Below, in pieces: positions 23,330 through 32,688 of a stretch of DNA of 40,791 nucleotides. Under the pieces are notes generated by a model. It did no database searches and was not told where the DNA came from. It worked only from the letters and a program-made list of their open reading frames with translations. Within the stretch, counting starts at the first letter, position 1; every line of letters starts with the position of its first letter. Origin of the DNA: Oscillospiraceae bacterium (lineage in GTDB: Bacteria; Bacillota; Clostridia; Oscillospirales; Ruminococcaceae). The stretch spans positions 1 through 40,791 of the forward strand of contig SVMR01000017.1 of assembly GCA_015067315.1 (NCBI GenBank), in the 5' to 3' direction. The position numbers and the translations under genes are program-made.

Positions 23330-24304
23330 ATGGCTTCTAATTACAGCGTTAATTTTACGAAAATCATAAAGGAGTTCAATCTTGAAAAAATCTGGGCTCC
23401 GGATGATATAAGCAATATTAAGATAAGCACAAACGAGGTCAACCGTCCGGGACTTCAGCTTGCGGGCTTTTATGAACTTTTTGACCCGAAAAGGGTACAG
23501 ATTATCGGAAAAACCGAATACAGCTATCTGCGCAATCTCGGCGCAAAAATGTACGAAGCTCTTGAAGAATTCCTTTCAAGAAAACCGATGGTAATTATCA
23601 TCACGTGGAATCTTACCGTTGACAGAAAGTTCCTTGCTCTTGCGGAAAGATACAATGTTCCGATTTACAGAACTTCCGAAATGACTTCCGAATTTATTGC
23701 CGGACTTACCCAGACCCTGAGCGTCGCACTTGCGAAAAGAATCACCCGCCACGGCGTTCTTGTTGAAGTTTACGGCGAAGGCGTTCTTCTCTATGGCGAC
23801 AGCGGAGTCGGTAAATCCGAAGTTGCAATGGAGCTTATTAAACGCGGACACCGCCTTATTGCGGATGATGCGGTTGAAATCCGCCGCGTTTCAAACCGAA
23901 GCCTTGTTGGAACTTCTCCGGAAAATATCCGCCATTTTATGGAACTTCGCGGAGTCGGAATTATTAACGCAAGAAATCTTTTCGGAATGGGCGCGGTTAA
24001 AAAAAGCGCGAAGCTTGATATGATAATAAACCTTGAACCTTGGGACAACAACAAGGTTTATGACAGAATGGGCGCGGAAGATATTTATACAAAAGTTCTT
24101 GACGTTGACGTTCCGCTTTATACTATTCCGGTTCAGCCCGGAAGAAACATTGCCGTTATTGTCGAAGTTGCGGCAATGAACAACCGCCAGAAACGAATGG
24201 GAAACAACGCCGCCCTTGAACTTATGGAAAGAATCAGCATGCCCGATTGGGAAGTTGACGATGACCTCGGTGAATGGGATTCATATTACGGACTTGATGA
24301 ATAA
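23330..24304 (+). CDS. hprK: HPr kinase/phosphorylase
   Basis: 324 aa. The N-terminal domain (1-130) is followed by the kinase domain with the P-loop GDSGVGKSE (about 157-165), the preceding TRHGVLVEVYGEGVLLYG strand region, HRLIADDAVEIRR and the HprK signature GMGAVKKSAKLDMIINLEPWD. It phosphorylates and dephosphorylates Ser46 of HPr in response to ATP, pyrophosphate and glycolytic intermediates, controlling catabolite repression. The ATG follows CGGAGG. First gene of a tightly spaced plus-strand run with murB and whiA. Confidence 0.97.
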   Translation: MASNYSVNFTKIIKEFNLEKIWAPDDISNIKISTNEVNRPGLQLAGFYELFDPKRVQIIGKTEYSYLRNLGAKMYEALEEFLSRKPMVIIITWNLTVDRKFLALAERYNVPIYRTSEMTSEFIAGLTQTLSVALAKRITRHGVLVEVYGEGVLLYGDSGVGKSEVAMELIKRGHRLIADDAVEIRRVSNRSLVGTSPENIRHFMELRGVGIINARNLFGMGAVKKSAKLDMIINLEPWDNNKVYDRMGAEDIYTKVLDVDVPLYTIPVQPGRNIAVIVEVAAMNNRQKRMGNNAALELMERISMPDWEVDDDLGEWDSYYGLDE

Positions 24305-24319
24305 GGAGGAGAAGATTTT

Positions 24320-25225
24320 TTGGAAAAAATTGCTTTTTATAATTTTGCCGATGAGCACGGAATAAAATATCTTGAGCACGAAGAACTTTCAAAACATACG
24401 TCCTTCAAAATCGGCGGAGCTGCCGAAATTTTTGCAAAACCGGAAAATGCGGAGCAGGTTTCCGCAATTGCGGAATTTTGCGGGGAAAATAAAATCCCGC
24501 TTCTTCCTTTGGGAAAAGGTTCAAACGTTCTTATTTCCGATAACGGAATTTCCGGAATTGTAATGCATTTCGGAAGCGGATTCGGAAAAATAAAGCTTCT
24601 TGACGATGAAACGATTTATTGCGAAGCGGGAACAAGCCTTGCGGCTCTTTGCAATTTTGCCCTCGAAAACGGACTTACCGGACTTGAATTTGCGTACGGA
24701 ATTCCCGGTTCCGTCGGCGGCGCCGTTTTTATGAACGCAGGAGCATACGGCGGCGAAATAAAAGACGTTATCGTATATGCGGATCATGTTGACAAAAACG
24801 GAAAAACCGGAAGATTCACCGGCGAAGAACTCGCTATGAGTTACCGCCACAGCGTTTACAGCAATAAGGAATATTTTATCACCGGTGCGGCTTTTAAGCT
24901 CCAAAAAGGCGAAAAGACCGAAATAAAAGCAAAAATGGACGATCTTCTCGGAAGACGTTTTGATAAACAGCCGATGGATAAACCTTCCGCCGGAAGCACC
25001 TTCAAAAGACCGGAAGGAGCTTTTGCTTCCGCACTTATTGACCAATGCGGACTTAAAGGATACAGGGTCGGCGGCGCGGAAGTTAGCACAAAACACGCAG
25101 GATTCGTTGTTAATGTCGGCGGAGCAACCTGCGCGGACGTGCTTCAGCTTATTAAGGATATTCAGGAAAAGGTAAAGAACGAAACCGGATTCTTCATTGA
25201 ACCGGAAGTTGAAATTTTAGGATAA
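24320..25225 (+). CDS. murB: UDP-N-acetylenolpyruvoylglucosamine reductase
   Basis: 301 aa, FAD-dependent enzyme that makes UDP-MurNAc in peptidoglycan precursor synthesis. FAD domain motifs HTSFKIGGAAE, PLGKGSNVLI, GIPGSVGGAVFMNAGAYG and YRHSVY; C-terminal domain with PSAGSTFKRPEG (catalytic Ser), AEVSTKHAGFVVN and the final FIEPEVEILG (catalytic Glu). The residues of the short MurB type are complete. It starts at a TTG 16 nt after hprK, behind AGGAGGAG. Cotranscribed with hprK and whiA. Confidence 0.97.
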   Translation: MEKIAFYNFADEHGIKYLEHEELSKHTSFKIGGAAEIFAKPENAEQVSAIAEFCGENKIPLLPLGKGSNVLISDNGISGIVMHFGSGFGKIKLLDDETIYCEAGTSLAALCNFALENGLTGLEFAYGIPGSVGGAVFMNAGAYGGEIKDVIVYADHVDKNGKTGRFTGEELAMSYRHSVYSNKEYFITGAAFKLQKGEKTEIKAKMDDLLGRRFDKQPMDKPSAGSTFKRPEGAFASALIDQCGLKGYRVGGAEVSTKHAGFVVNVGGATCADVLQLIKDIQEKVKNETGFFIEPEVEILG

Positions 25226-25252
25226 ATTTTAAAGAAGGGCGGAGAACAAAAA

Positions 25253-26170
25253 ATGTCCTTTGCGACAGATTTAAAAGACGAACTTTGTAAAGACGTTCCG
25301 GAGCAGGAAAGCGCGATACATGCGCTTCTTTACGGATTCCTGCTTTTTTCCCATAAATTCAGCGCCGACGAAATAAGTTTTTCCGTCGTGCATGAACCTA
25401 CTGCAAGACTTTTTGCCGAAACTCTTGCGACCCATTGCGGAATTTCCGCAAAAATTATTTTTCACGAAAGGGCAAGGGGAACGCTTTATAAGGTAAGCAT
25501 CGAAAAAGCTTCGGAAAGAAGAAAAATCCTTGATGCTTTCTATCATACTCCGAAGGAACCGAGCCTTCGTATAAACCGAGCGAACATTGAAAACGAAGAG
25601 GACGTTCCGTTCTTCCTTCGCGGAGCGTATCTTGTATGCGGAAGCCTTACCGACCCGCATAAAGAATACCATCTTGAATTCGGCGTAAGCTATATGAACC
25701 TCAGCCGCGACCTTGCGACCCTTATCGGCGAAGTTCTTCCCCAGCCGAAAAGTTCCACCCGCCGCGGTTCATATATTGTCTATTATAAAGAAAGCGAAAA
25801 CATTGAAGATACAATTACATATATCGGCGCAATGCTTTCCTCTCTTGAAATGATGAATATAAAAATCGAAAAGGACATCAAAAACAGAGTTAACCGCCGT
25901 ATGAACTGCGACAACGCAAATATGGACAAAACTCTTAATGCATCCTTGCAGCAGGTTGAGGATATCAATTATATTTTTGAAAACAAGGACGAAAATTATT
26001 TAAGTGATGAACTTTTGCAGGTCGCAAAACTTCGTCTTGAAAATCCGGAAATGTCCCTTCGCGAACTTTGCGAATCGGTTGAACCGCCGCTTTCCCGCTC
26101 CGGAGTTAACCACAGACTAAAAAAAATCAGCGAGATTGCAAATGCTTTGAGAAACGGAAAGATTGAATAA
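25253..26170 (+). CDS. whiA: DNA-binding protein WhiA
   Basis: 305 aa. The N-terminal degenerate LAGLIDADG-like domain (MSFATDLKDELCKD through FFLRGAYLVCGSLTDPHKEYHLE) and the C-terminal helix-turn-helix (about 275-300, SLRELCESVEPPLSRSGVNHRLKKI region) are typical of WhiA, a conserved Gram-positive regulator linked to cell division and, in Streptomyces, sporulation. In most Firmicutes rapZ and a YvcK-type gene lie between the hprK/murB region and whiA; both are missing here. The ATG follows GGCGGAG. Confidence 0.96.
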   Translation: MSFATDLKDELCKDVPEQESAIHALLYGFLLFSHKFSADEISFSVVHEPTARLFAETLATHCGISAKIIFHERARGTLYKVSIEKASERRKILDAFYHTPKEPSLRINRANIENEEDVPFFLRGAYLVCGSLTDPHKEYHLEFGVSYMNLSRDLATLIGEVLPQPKSSTRRGSYIVYYKESENIEDTITYIGAMLSSLEMMNIKIEKDIKNRVNRRMNCDNANMDKTLNASLQQVEDINYIFENKDENYLSDELLQVAKLRLENPEMSLRELCESVEPPLSRSGVNHRLKKISEIANALRNGKIE

Positions 26171-26171
26171 A

Positions 26172-27551
26172 ATGGAACAGATGTACACAAAAAAAGAAAT
26201 ATTCAAACAGATGTTTAAGATAGGAATACCGGTTGCGGCGCAGAATTTTGTTTCCGTTCTGGTAAACATGCTTGACACCATAATGATAGGTTCCGTGGGC
26301 GAAGCTCAGCTTGGCGCCATCAACCAGGTAAACTCCCTCTATCTTTTCTTCAACATGTTTGTCTGGGGAATCAGCATGGGAACCGTTGTAATCACCGCAA
26401 GATATTGGGGACAGCAAAAAATCGACCCTATTCGCGATATGATCGGTCTTGCAATGAAAATCAACGTGATTGCGGGTCTTTTGCTTTCCGCGGTAACCCT
26501 TACCGTTCCGCAGGTTGTAATGAGGATTTTTGCAAGCGACCCGGAAGTTATTGCGTACGGTGTTGAATATCTTAAAATAATGGGATGGTTTTATGTTTTC
26601 CCGGCAATTTCAACAACATTCCTTTCAAATCTCCGGGCAATTCACGATGTAAGAATTTCCGTTGTGGTTTATACAACCGCCTGCCTTACAAATCTCGGTC
26701 TTAACTGGGTGCTCATTTACGGAAATCTCGGCGCGCCGAGGCTTGAAGTAACCGGCGCGGCAATTGCAACTGCAGTAAGCAAATCTCTTGAATTTATCCT
26801 CGTGCTCACTTATATGTATTGTTTTGAGCACCGTATCAATTTCAGAATGCATTATATTTTTGCAAAGACGAGGCAGTATATTCCTTCGTTCCTTAAATTC
26901 GGAATTCCCGTTTTCTGCAGCGAATTTATCTGGGGTTTCGGAATGACGATGCAGTCCGCAATACTCGGTCAGTACAGCAAGGAATTCCTTGCCGCATACA
27001 GCCTTGTTCTTGTAATTCTTGACCTTTCAACCGTTGCAATGTGCGGTTTTTCAAATGCCTCGCTTATTCTTATGGGAAATATGATCGGCGCAGGAAAAGA
27101 CCGGGAAGCAAGAAAATGGAGCAAAGTTTTTGTTGTCGGCGGTCTTGGGGTCGGAATCTTCATGGCTTCGGTAATTATGATTATAAGACCTTTTGCTCCC
27201 GGATTTATTGTTTGTTCGGAAACCACTGCAAACTATATTCTCAGCATGCTTCTTGTCTGCGCCTATATTGACGTTTGTTACGGAATGAGCTGGAACCTCG
27301 GCGCGGGAGTTCTCAGGGCAGGAGGCGACACAGGTTTTGTCGCAAAAATCGACGTCGGTTCCGCAATTTTTATGAAAGGCGTCGTCGGCGCAATCTGCGG
27401 ACTTTGGCTTAAACTCGATCCTCTTCTTGTAATGGCAATAGTTTGCAGCGACGAATTCCTTAAAGCGGTTATTTTTGTTGTAAAATATCTGAAAGGCGAT
27501 TGGCTCCGCCACGGAATGACGGTTCATAATGAGGAGCCGGAACTCAATTAA
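26172..27551 (+). CDS. MATE family efflux transporter
   Basis: 459 aa from the ATG at 26172, one base after the whiA stop; an in-frame TTG at 26163 would overlap whiA by a few codons and is an alternative. Twelve predicted membrane helices in two halves, with the characteristic N-terminal GIPVAAQNFVSVLVNMLDT and a long MATE N-lobe pattern. Such proteins export cationic drugs or metabolites with Na+ or H+. Substrate unknown. The tight fit with whiA and dnaE (18-nt gap) suggests one transcript, though functional linkage need not follow. Confidence 0.9.
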   Translation: MEQMYTKKEIFKQMFKIGIPVAAQNFVSVLVNMLDTIMIGSVGEAQLGAINQVNSLYLFFNMFVWGISMGTVVITARYWGQQKIDPIRDMIGLAMKINVIAGLLLSAVTLTVPQVVMRIFASDPEVIAYGVEYLKIMGWFYVFPAISTTFLSNLRAIHDVRISVVVYTTACLTNLGLNWVLIYGNLGAPRLEVTGAAIATAVSKSLEFILVLTYMYCFEHRINFRMHYIFAKTRQYIPSFLKFGIPVFCSEFIWGFGMTMQSAILGQYSKEFLAAYSLVLVILDLSTVAMCGFSNASLILMGNMIGAGKDREARKWSKVFVVGGLGVGIFMASVIMIIRPFAPGFIVCSETTANYILSMLLVCAYIDVCYGMSWNLGAGVLRAGGDTGFVAKIDVGSAIFMKGVVGAICGLWLKLDPLLVMAIVCSDEFLKAVIFVVKYLKGDWLRHGMTVHNEEPELN

Positions 27552-27569
27552 AAAATCAAGGAGGAAAAC

Positions 27570-30500
27570 ATGAGCTTTGCACATCTTCATCTCCATACTG
27601 AATACAGCCTGCTCGACGGCGCATGCAGAATAAAAAAACTTATTCCGCGGGTCAAGGAACTTGGTCAGACCGCAGTTGCAATAACCGACCACGGCGCGAT
27701 GTATGGTGTAATTGATTTTTACCGTGAAGCAAATAAATACGGAATAAAACCGGTAATCGGATGCGAAGTTTATGTTGCAAACCGTTCCCGTTTCAGCAAG
27801 GAGCATATGATGGACTGGAGTTACCATCTTGTTCTTCTTTGCGAAAACAACACCGGTTATAAAAACTTAATAAAACTTGTTTCTTCCGGTTTCACCGAAG
27901 GTTTTTATAAAAAACCCCGTGTTGATAAGGAACTTCTTAAAAAACATCACGAAGGACTTATTGCGCTTTCCGCATGCCTTGCGGGGGAAATTCCACGCAA
28001 TCTTGTTCAGAACGATTACGAAACCGCAAAAAAAGTTGCCCTTGAATACCGCGATATCTTCGGCGAAAACAACTATTTCATCGAAATCCAGGATCACGGA
28101 CTTGCGGACCAGAAAAGAATTCTTCCGAATTTAATAAAACTTTCAAAAGAAACCGGAATTCCGCTTGTTGCAACCAACGACTGTCATTATATCAGCAAGG
28201 ACGACGCAAAAATGCAGAACGTTCTTGTCTGCATCGGAACGAACCATACCGTTGACGAAGATAACGGAATGGCTTTTGATACGGAAGAATTTTATGTCAA
28301 ATCCGAAGAGGAGATGCGTGAAATTTTCTCCTTCATTCCGGAAGCGGTTGATAATACTCAGAAAATCGCCGACCGATGCAATATGACTTTCGAGTTCGGC
28401 CATACAAAACTTCCGGCTTTTGTGGTTCCGGACGGACGCGACAACGTTGAATATTTCGAGAGCATGTGCAAGGAAGGTCTTTACCGCCGCTACGGAAAAA
28501 ATCCCGACCCGGAACTTTGGGAAAGGCTTAACTATGAACTCGGAGTAATTGAGAGGATGGGATATGTCAACTATTATCTCATTGTTCACGATTTTATAAA
28601 CTACGCAAAAAGCGTCGGAATTCCGGTCGGTCCCGGAAGAGGTTCCGGCGCGGGAAGTATATGCGCATACTGCATAGGAATCACGGATATTGACCCGATT
28701 AAATATCATCTTCTTTTTGAACGCTTCCTTAACCCGGAACGTGTTTCAATGCCCGACTTCGATATAGATTTTTGCTATGAACGAAGACAGGAAGTAATTG
28801 AATATGTAAAACGCAAATACGGCGAAGACCACGTTGCCCAGATCATAACTTTCGGAACTCTTGCCGCAAGGGCGGCGATCCGTGACGTTGGCAGAGCTCT
28901 CGGAATGGCATATCAGGACGTCGATAAAGTTGCAAAACTTGTTCCGACCGATTTGCATATGACCATTGAAAAAGCGCTTTCGATTTCTTCCGAGCTCAAA
29001 GCACTTTATGATACCGACCCGAAAATTTATGAACTTATCGATACCGCAAGCAGGGTTGAGGGAATGCCGCGCCATTCTTCCGTTCATGCGGCGGGAGTTG
29101 TAATCGCTCCGGAACCCGTTACCGAATTTGTTCCCGTTGCAAAACCGGATGAATCCGTTGTAACCCAGTTCACCATGACAACTCTTGAAGAACTCGGACT
29201 TCTTAAAATGGATTTCCTCGGACTTCGCAACCTTACCGCGATAAGCGACTGCGAAAAAGCGGTTCGGAAACGTATTCCGGATTTTGATATTTCAAACGTT
29301 CCTGACGGCGACCCGGAAGTTTATGAAATGCTTACAAAAGGCGCCGCCCAGGGCGTTTTCCAGTTCGAGTCTGCGGGTATGCGAAGCGTTCTTATGGGAC
29401 TTGGACCGAAATCAATCGAGGATCTTACCGCGGTTATTTCGCTCTATCGTCCGGGTCCTATGGATTCAATTCCGAAGTATCTTGAAAACAGCCATAATCC
29501 GGAAAAAGTTACGTATAAAACTCCGCTTCTTAAACCGATTCTTGACGTTACATACGGATGTATTGTTTATCAGGAACAGGTTATGGAAATCGTCCGCAAG
29601 CTTGCAGGCTATTCCTACGGAAGGGCGGACCTTGTGCGCCGCGCAATGAGCAAGAAGAAGCTTGACGTTATGGCGCAGGAAAGGGAATATTTCGTCCACG
29701 GAAAATATGACGAAAACGGAAATCTTGAACTTCCCGGCGCTGTCCGAAACGGCGTTCCGGAAAAAATCGCAAACGAGATTTTCGATGAAATGAGCTCTTT
29801 TGCGTCCTATGCTTTCAACAAATCCCATGCGGCCGCCTATGCGACAGTTGCTTACCGCACGGCATATCTTAAATGCCATTTTCCGGGAGAATATATGGCG
29901 GCGCAGCTCAGTTCCGTTCTCGATAATACCGATAAAGTAATAGAATATATCGGTGAATGCCAGAAAATGGGCCTTAAAGTTCTCGGTCCGGACGTCAATA
30001 AATCCGAAAGCGGGTTTATCTGGGACGGCGAGGGAGTCCGCTTCGGACTTCTTGCGGTAAAAAACCTTGGAAGAGGCATTATCCGCGATATAATAACCGA
30101 ACGCAGAATGAATGGAAAGTATAAAGGCTTTACAGATTTCTGCAAGCGCGCTTACGGAAGGGAACTCAACAAAAGAACGCTTGAAAGCCTTATAAAATGC
30201 GGCGCGCTTGATTCTTTCAATGCAAACCGCCGCCAGATGCTTTCCGGTTATGAATCGATTCTTTCTTCCATTGAAGCGGAAAAAAAGGCAAACGTTTCCG
30301 GACAGATGAGCCTCTTCGGAGGTTTTGAGGAGGAAAATGATGAGGAAGACAATCTTCCGAAAATGGCGGAATATTCCCTCCGGGAACTTCTCAATATGGA
30401 AAAGGAAACAACGGGACTTTATCTTTCCGGACATCCGATGAACGAATACAGCGGAATAATCGAAAAAATCGGCGCAACAAAGGTTCTTGATATAAAGAAG

Positions 30501-31088
30501 ATGAACACCGAAGAGGGTGAAAAAAGAGTTCGTCTTTGCGGAATCGTTTTAAGCAAAAAGATGAAAACAACGAAGAGCAACGACGTTATGGCTTTTGTAA
30601 CCATTGAGGATACTACCGGAAGCCTCGAAGCACTTGTTTTCCCAAGGATTCTTCAGGAAAACGGCGGAATAATCAACGTAAACGAAGCCGTTGTTGTTGA
30701 AGCAAGGGTTTCTTCCCGGGAAGACGAGGAAACAAAGCTTGTTGCGGAAAGATTCCTTACCCTTGAGGAAGCCCAGAGGATTCCCTTTGCCGCTGTTTCC
30801 GCATATCAGAGAAGACCCGCTCCGCAGCAGTCCGCTTCAAACGCAAAAAAATCTTCCGTAAACGGACTTTTTATCCGCGTTCCTTCGGAAAATTCCCCGG
30901 AATATAAAAAAGCTATGGATTTTCTTGCAGTTTTCGAAGGTCTTACTCCGCTTTATATCCATTTTGCGGATACAAAAAAGACGGTAAAAGCGCCCACAAA
31001 ACTCTGGGTCGATGCAACCCTTGAAAACGGATATGTTCCGAAGCGTCTTGCAAAAATCCTCGGAGAAGAGAACGTTGTTATAAAATAA
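27570..31088 (+). CDS. dnaE: DNA polymerase III subunit alpha
   Basis: 1172 aa, DnaE type. N-terminal PHP domain begins AHLHLHTEYSLLDGACR; the palm catalytic aspartates lie in MPDFDIDFCYERR (about residue 395). HhH and clamp-binding elements follow, including GQMSLFGGF, which fits the beta-clamp consensus. A C-terminal OB-fold begins near residue 984 (VRLCGIVLSKKMKTT). The length and domain order match DnaE1-like replicases; in Firmicutes it often works beside PolC, which is not in this window. The start follows AAGGAGG. Confidence 0.97.
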   Translation: MSFAHLHLHTEYSLLDGACRIKKLIPRVKELGQTAVAITDHGAMYGVIDFYREANKYGIKPVIGCEVYVANRSRFSKEHMMDWSYHLVLLCENNTGYKNLIKLVSSGFTEGFYKKPRVDKELLKKHHEGLIALSACLAGEIPRNLVQNDYETAKKVALEYRDIFGENNYFIEIQDHGLADQKRILPNLIKLSKETGIPLVATNDCHYISKDDAKMQNVLVCIGTNHTVDEDNGMAFDTEEFYVKSEEEMREIFSFIPEAVDNTQKIADRCNMTFEFGHTKLPAFVVPDGRDNVEYFESMCKEGLYRRYGKNPDPELWERLNYELGVIERMGYVNYYLIVHDFINYAKSVGIPVGPGRGSGAGSICAYCIGITDIDPIKYHLLFERFLNPERVSMPDFDIDFCYERRQEVIEYVKRKYGEDHVAQIITFGTLAARAAIRDVGRALGMAYQDVDKVAKLVPTDLHMTIEKALSISSELKALYDTDPKIYELIDTASRVEGMPRHSSVHAAGVVIAPEPVTEFVPVAKPDESVVTQFTMTTLEELGLLKMDFLGLRNLTAISDCEKAVRKRIPDFDISNVPDGDPEVYEMLTKGAAQGVFQFESAGMRSVLMGLGPKSIEDLTAVISLYRPGPMDSIPKYLENSHNPEKVTYKTPLLKPILDVTYGCIVYQEQVMEIVRKLAGYSYGRADLVRRAMSKKKLDVMAQEREYFVHGKYDENGNLELPGAVRNGVPEKIANEIFDEMSSFASYAFNKSHAAAYATVAYRTAYLKCHFPGEYMAAQLSSVLDNTDKVIEYIGECQKMGLKVLGPDVNKSESGFIWDGEGVRFGLLAVKNLGRGIIRDIITERRMNGKYKGFTDFCKRAYGRELNKRTLESLIKCGALDSFNANRRQMLSGYESILSSIEAEKKANVSGQMSLFGGFEEENDEEDNLPKMAEYSLRELLNMEKETTGLYLSGHPMNEYSGIIEKIGATKVLDIKKMNTEEGEKRVRLCGIVLSKKMKTTKSNDVMAFVTIEDTTGSLEALVFPRILQENGGIINVNEAVVVEARVSSREDEETKLVAERFLTLEEAQRIPFAAVSAYQRRPAPQQSASNAKKSSVNGLFIRVPSENSPEYKKAMDFLAVFEGLTPLYIHFADTKKTVKAPTKLWVDATLENGYVPKRLAKILGEENVVIK

Positions 31089-31163
31089 TTTTCCGTTTTG
31101 GAATAAAATCTTGTTATTTTTAATTTTCTTTTTTATACTATTTTAAAAAAGGAGGCGAAAAGG

Positions 31164-32651
31164 ATGAAAAAAAGAATCTGCGTTTTTCTTGCTTTTTTAA
31201 TGATTTTTTCGTTGTTCGGCTGTGCGGCGGAAGAACCGGAAATTATCGAAAATGAAACAGTTCTCGGAAATTTTTCTTCCGAAAGCAGTTCCGTAATACA
31301 GGAATCTTCCGGAAGCGAAGTTCAGTCCGTTCCCGAATCTTCAGGAAGCGAAACTTCATCTTCGGAAAGCTCTTCCGAAAGCAAGGCGGAAAGCGGTTCT
31401 TCATCATCTTCCGAAAAAACGGAAGAAAGTTCTTCTTCATCCTCTTCGTCATCGCAGGAAAGCGAATCTTCTTCGGAAAGTTCATCCGTTTCTTCATCTT
31501 CCGAAAGTTCTTCTTCCGAAACGGAAGAACCGGTTCAGAATACATATATGCCTTCCGGAGAAACAAGAGCGGTCTGGATATCCTATCTTGAATATCAGTC
31601 GGTTTTGCAGGGAAAAACCGAAAAACAGTTCAGAAGCAACATCAGAACAATGTTCGGAAATCTTGCGGCGGACAGTTTCAACACGGTTTTTGTCCATGTG
31701 CGTTCCCACAGCGACGCAATGTATGAATCGGATATTTTTCCCTGGTCGGTATATTGCACCGGAACGGAAGGAAAAAATCCCGGATTCGATTCTCTTGAAA
31801 TAATGGTTTCGGAAGCGCATTCCGCCGGTTTAAAAATTGAAGCATGGATAAATCCTTACAGGGTTAAAGGAAATTCCAACACCGAAAAAATCGCAAAATC
31901 AAGTCCCGCATATAAATGGCTCGGAACGGGAAAAGTTATCGTTCTCGATAACGGAATTTTCTATAATCCGGCGGACGAAGAAGTTATTGAACTTATCGTT
32001 TCCGGAGTTGAGGAAATAGTAAGAAATTACGAAGTTGACGGAATCCATTTTGACGATTATTTCTATCCGACAACCGCGGAATCCTTCGACAAAACATATT
32101 ATAATGAATATAAAGCGGGCGGCGGAAAATTAAGCCTTGCCGCATGGCGCAGACAGAACGTGAACGTTCTTATTAAAAGCGTTTATTCCGCAATAAAAGC
32201 AATCGACAGTTCCTGCCGTTTCGGAATAAGCCCCGGCGGAAACACCGACAGAAACTACAACAGCCTTTACTGCGACGTTTATACCTGGGTGACAAGCAAG
32301 GGATATGTTGATTATATCTGTCCGCAGCTTTATTACGGTTTCAACAACCGTGATTGCCCTTATCTTGACGTTCTTTCCGAATTCAACAATATGATTACAA
32401 GAAGCGAAGTTGAGCTTATAATCGGTCTTGCGGCCTATAAAGCCGGCGCAGAAGATACCTATGCCGGAGAAAACGGAAAGAAAGAATGGATAAACAATAA
32501 CGATATTCTTGCAAGGCAGATTATTGCCGCAAGAAACGAAAGCAGATATTCGGGTTTTGCAATGTACCGTTACGATTCGCTTTACAATCCCGCTTCGGGA
32601 GTTAAAAAAGCCGTTGCGGCGGAAATTGAAAATCTTTTCGATATTTTTTAA
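31164..32651 (+). CDS. GHL10 (DigH-like) glycosidase lipoprotein with Ser-rich linker
   Basis: 495 aa. Lipoprotein signal MKKRICVFLAFLMIFSLFGC with the lipobox Cys at 20. Residues about 38-125 form a Ser/Glu-rich low-complexity linker, then a GHL10 (PF02638-type) TIM barrel: ETRAVWISYLEYQSVL, FVHVRSHSDAMY, IEAWINPYRV, YEVDGIHFDDYFYP (about 289-302, catalytic-type acidic residues present), FGISPGGNTDRNY and DYICPQLYYGF. The best-known relative, DigH, cleaves denuded peptidoglycan glycan strands. I infer an outward-facing wall hydrolase held to the membrane by lipid, with the Ser-rich stretch crossing the wall. Start behind GGAGGCGAAAAGG; the next gene encodes a related barrel fused to an amidase. 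Confidence 0.85.
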   Translation: MKKRICVFLAFLMIFSLFGCAAEEPEIIENETVLGNFSSESSSVIQESSGSEVQSVPESSGSETSSSESSSESKAESGSSSSSEKTEESSSSSSSSSQESESSSESSSVSSSSESSSSETEEPVQNTYMPSGETRAVWISYLEYQSVLQGKTEKQFRSNIRTMFGNLAADSFNTVFVHVRSHSDAMYESDIFPWSVYCTGTEGKNPGFDSLEIMVSEAHSAGLKIEAWINPYRVKGNSNTEKIAKSSPAYKWLGTGKVIVLDNGIFYNPADEEVIELIVSGVEEIVRNYEVDGIHFDDYFYPTTAESFDKTYYNEYKAGGGKLSLAAWRRQNVNVLIKSVYSAIKAIDSSCRFGISPGGNTDRNYNSLYCDVYTWVTSKGYVDYICPQLYYGFNNRDCPYLDVLSEFNNMITRSEVELIIGLAAYKAGAEDTYAGENGKKEWINNNDILARQIIAARNESRYSGFAMYRYDSLYNPASGVKKAVAAEIENLFDIF

Positions 32652-32688
32652 ACAAAGGGAAACCTAATAAAAAGGACGGAAAAAACTT

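Noticed and set aside
29466-30434. A 322-codon minus-strand open frame inside dnaE
   Set aside because: Antisense shadow with Phe/Arg/Lys-rich content and no recognisable domain.
31270-31540. Short repeated DNA units, considered as a CRISPR or tandem-repeat array
   Set aside because: The units are irregular and encode an in-frame Ser/Glu linker; there are no spacers of constant length and no cas genes.
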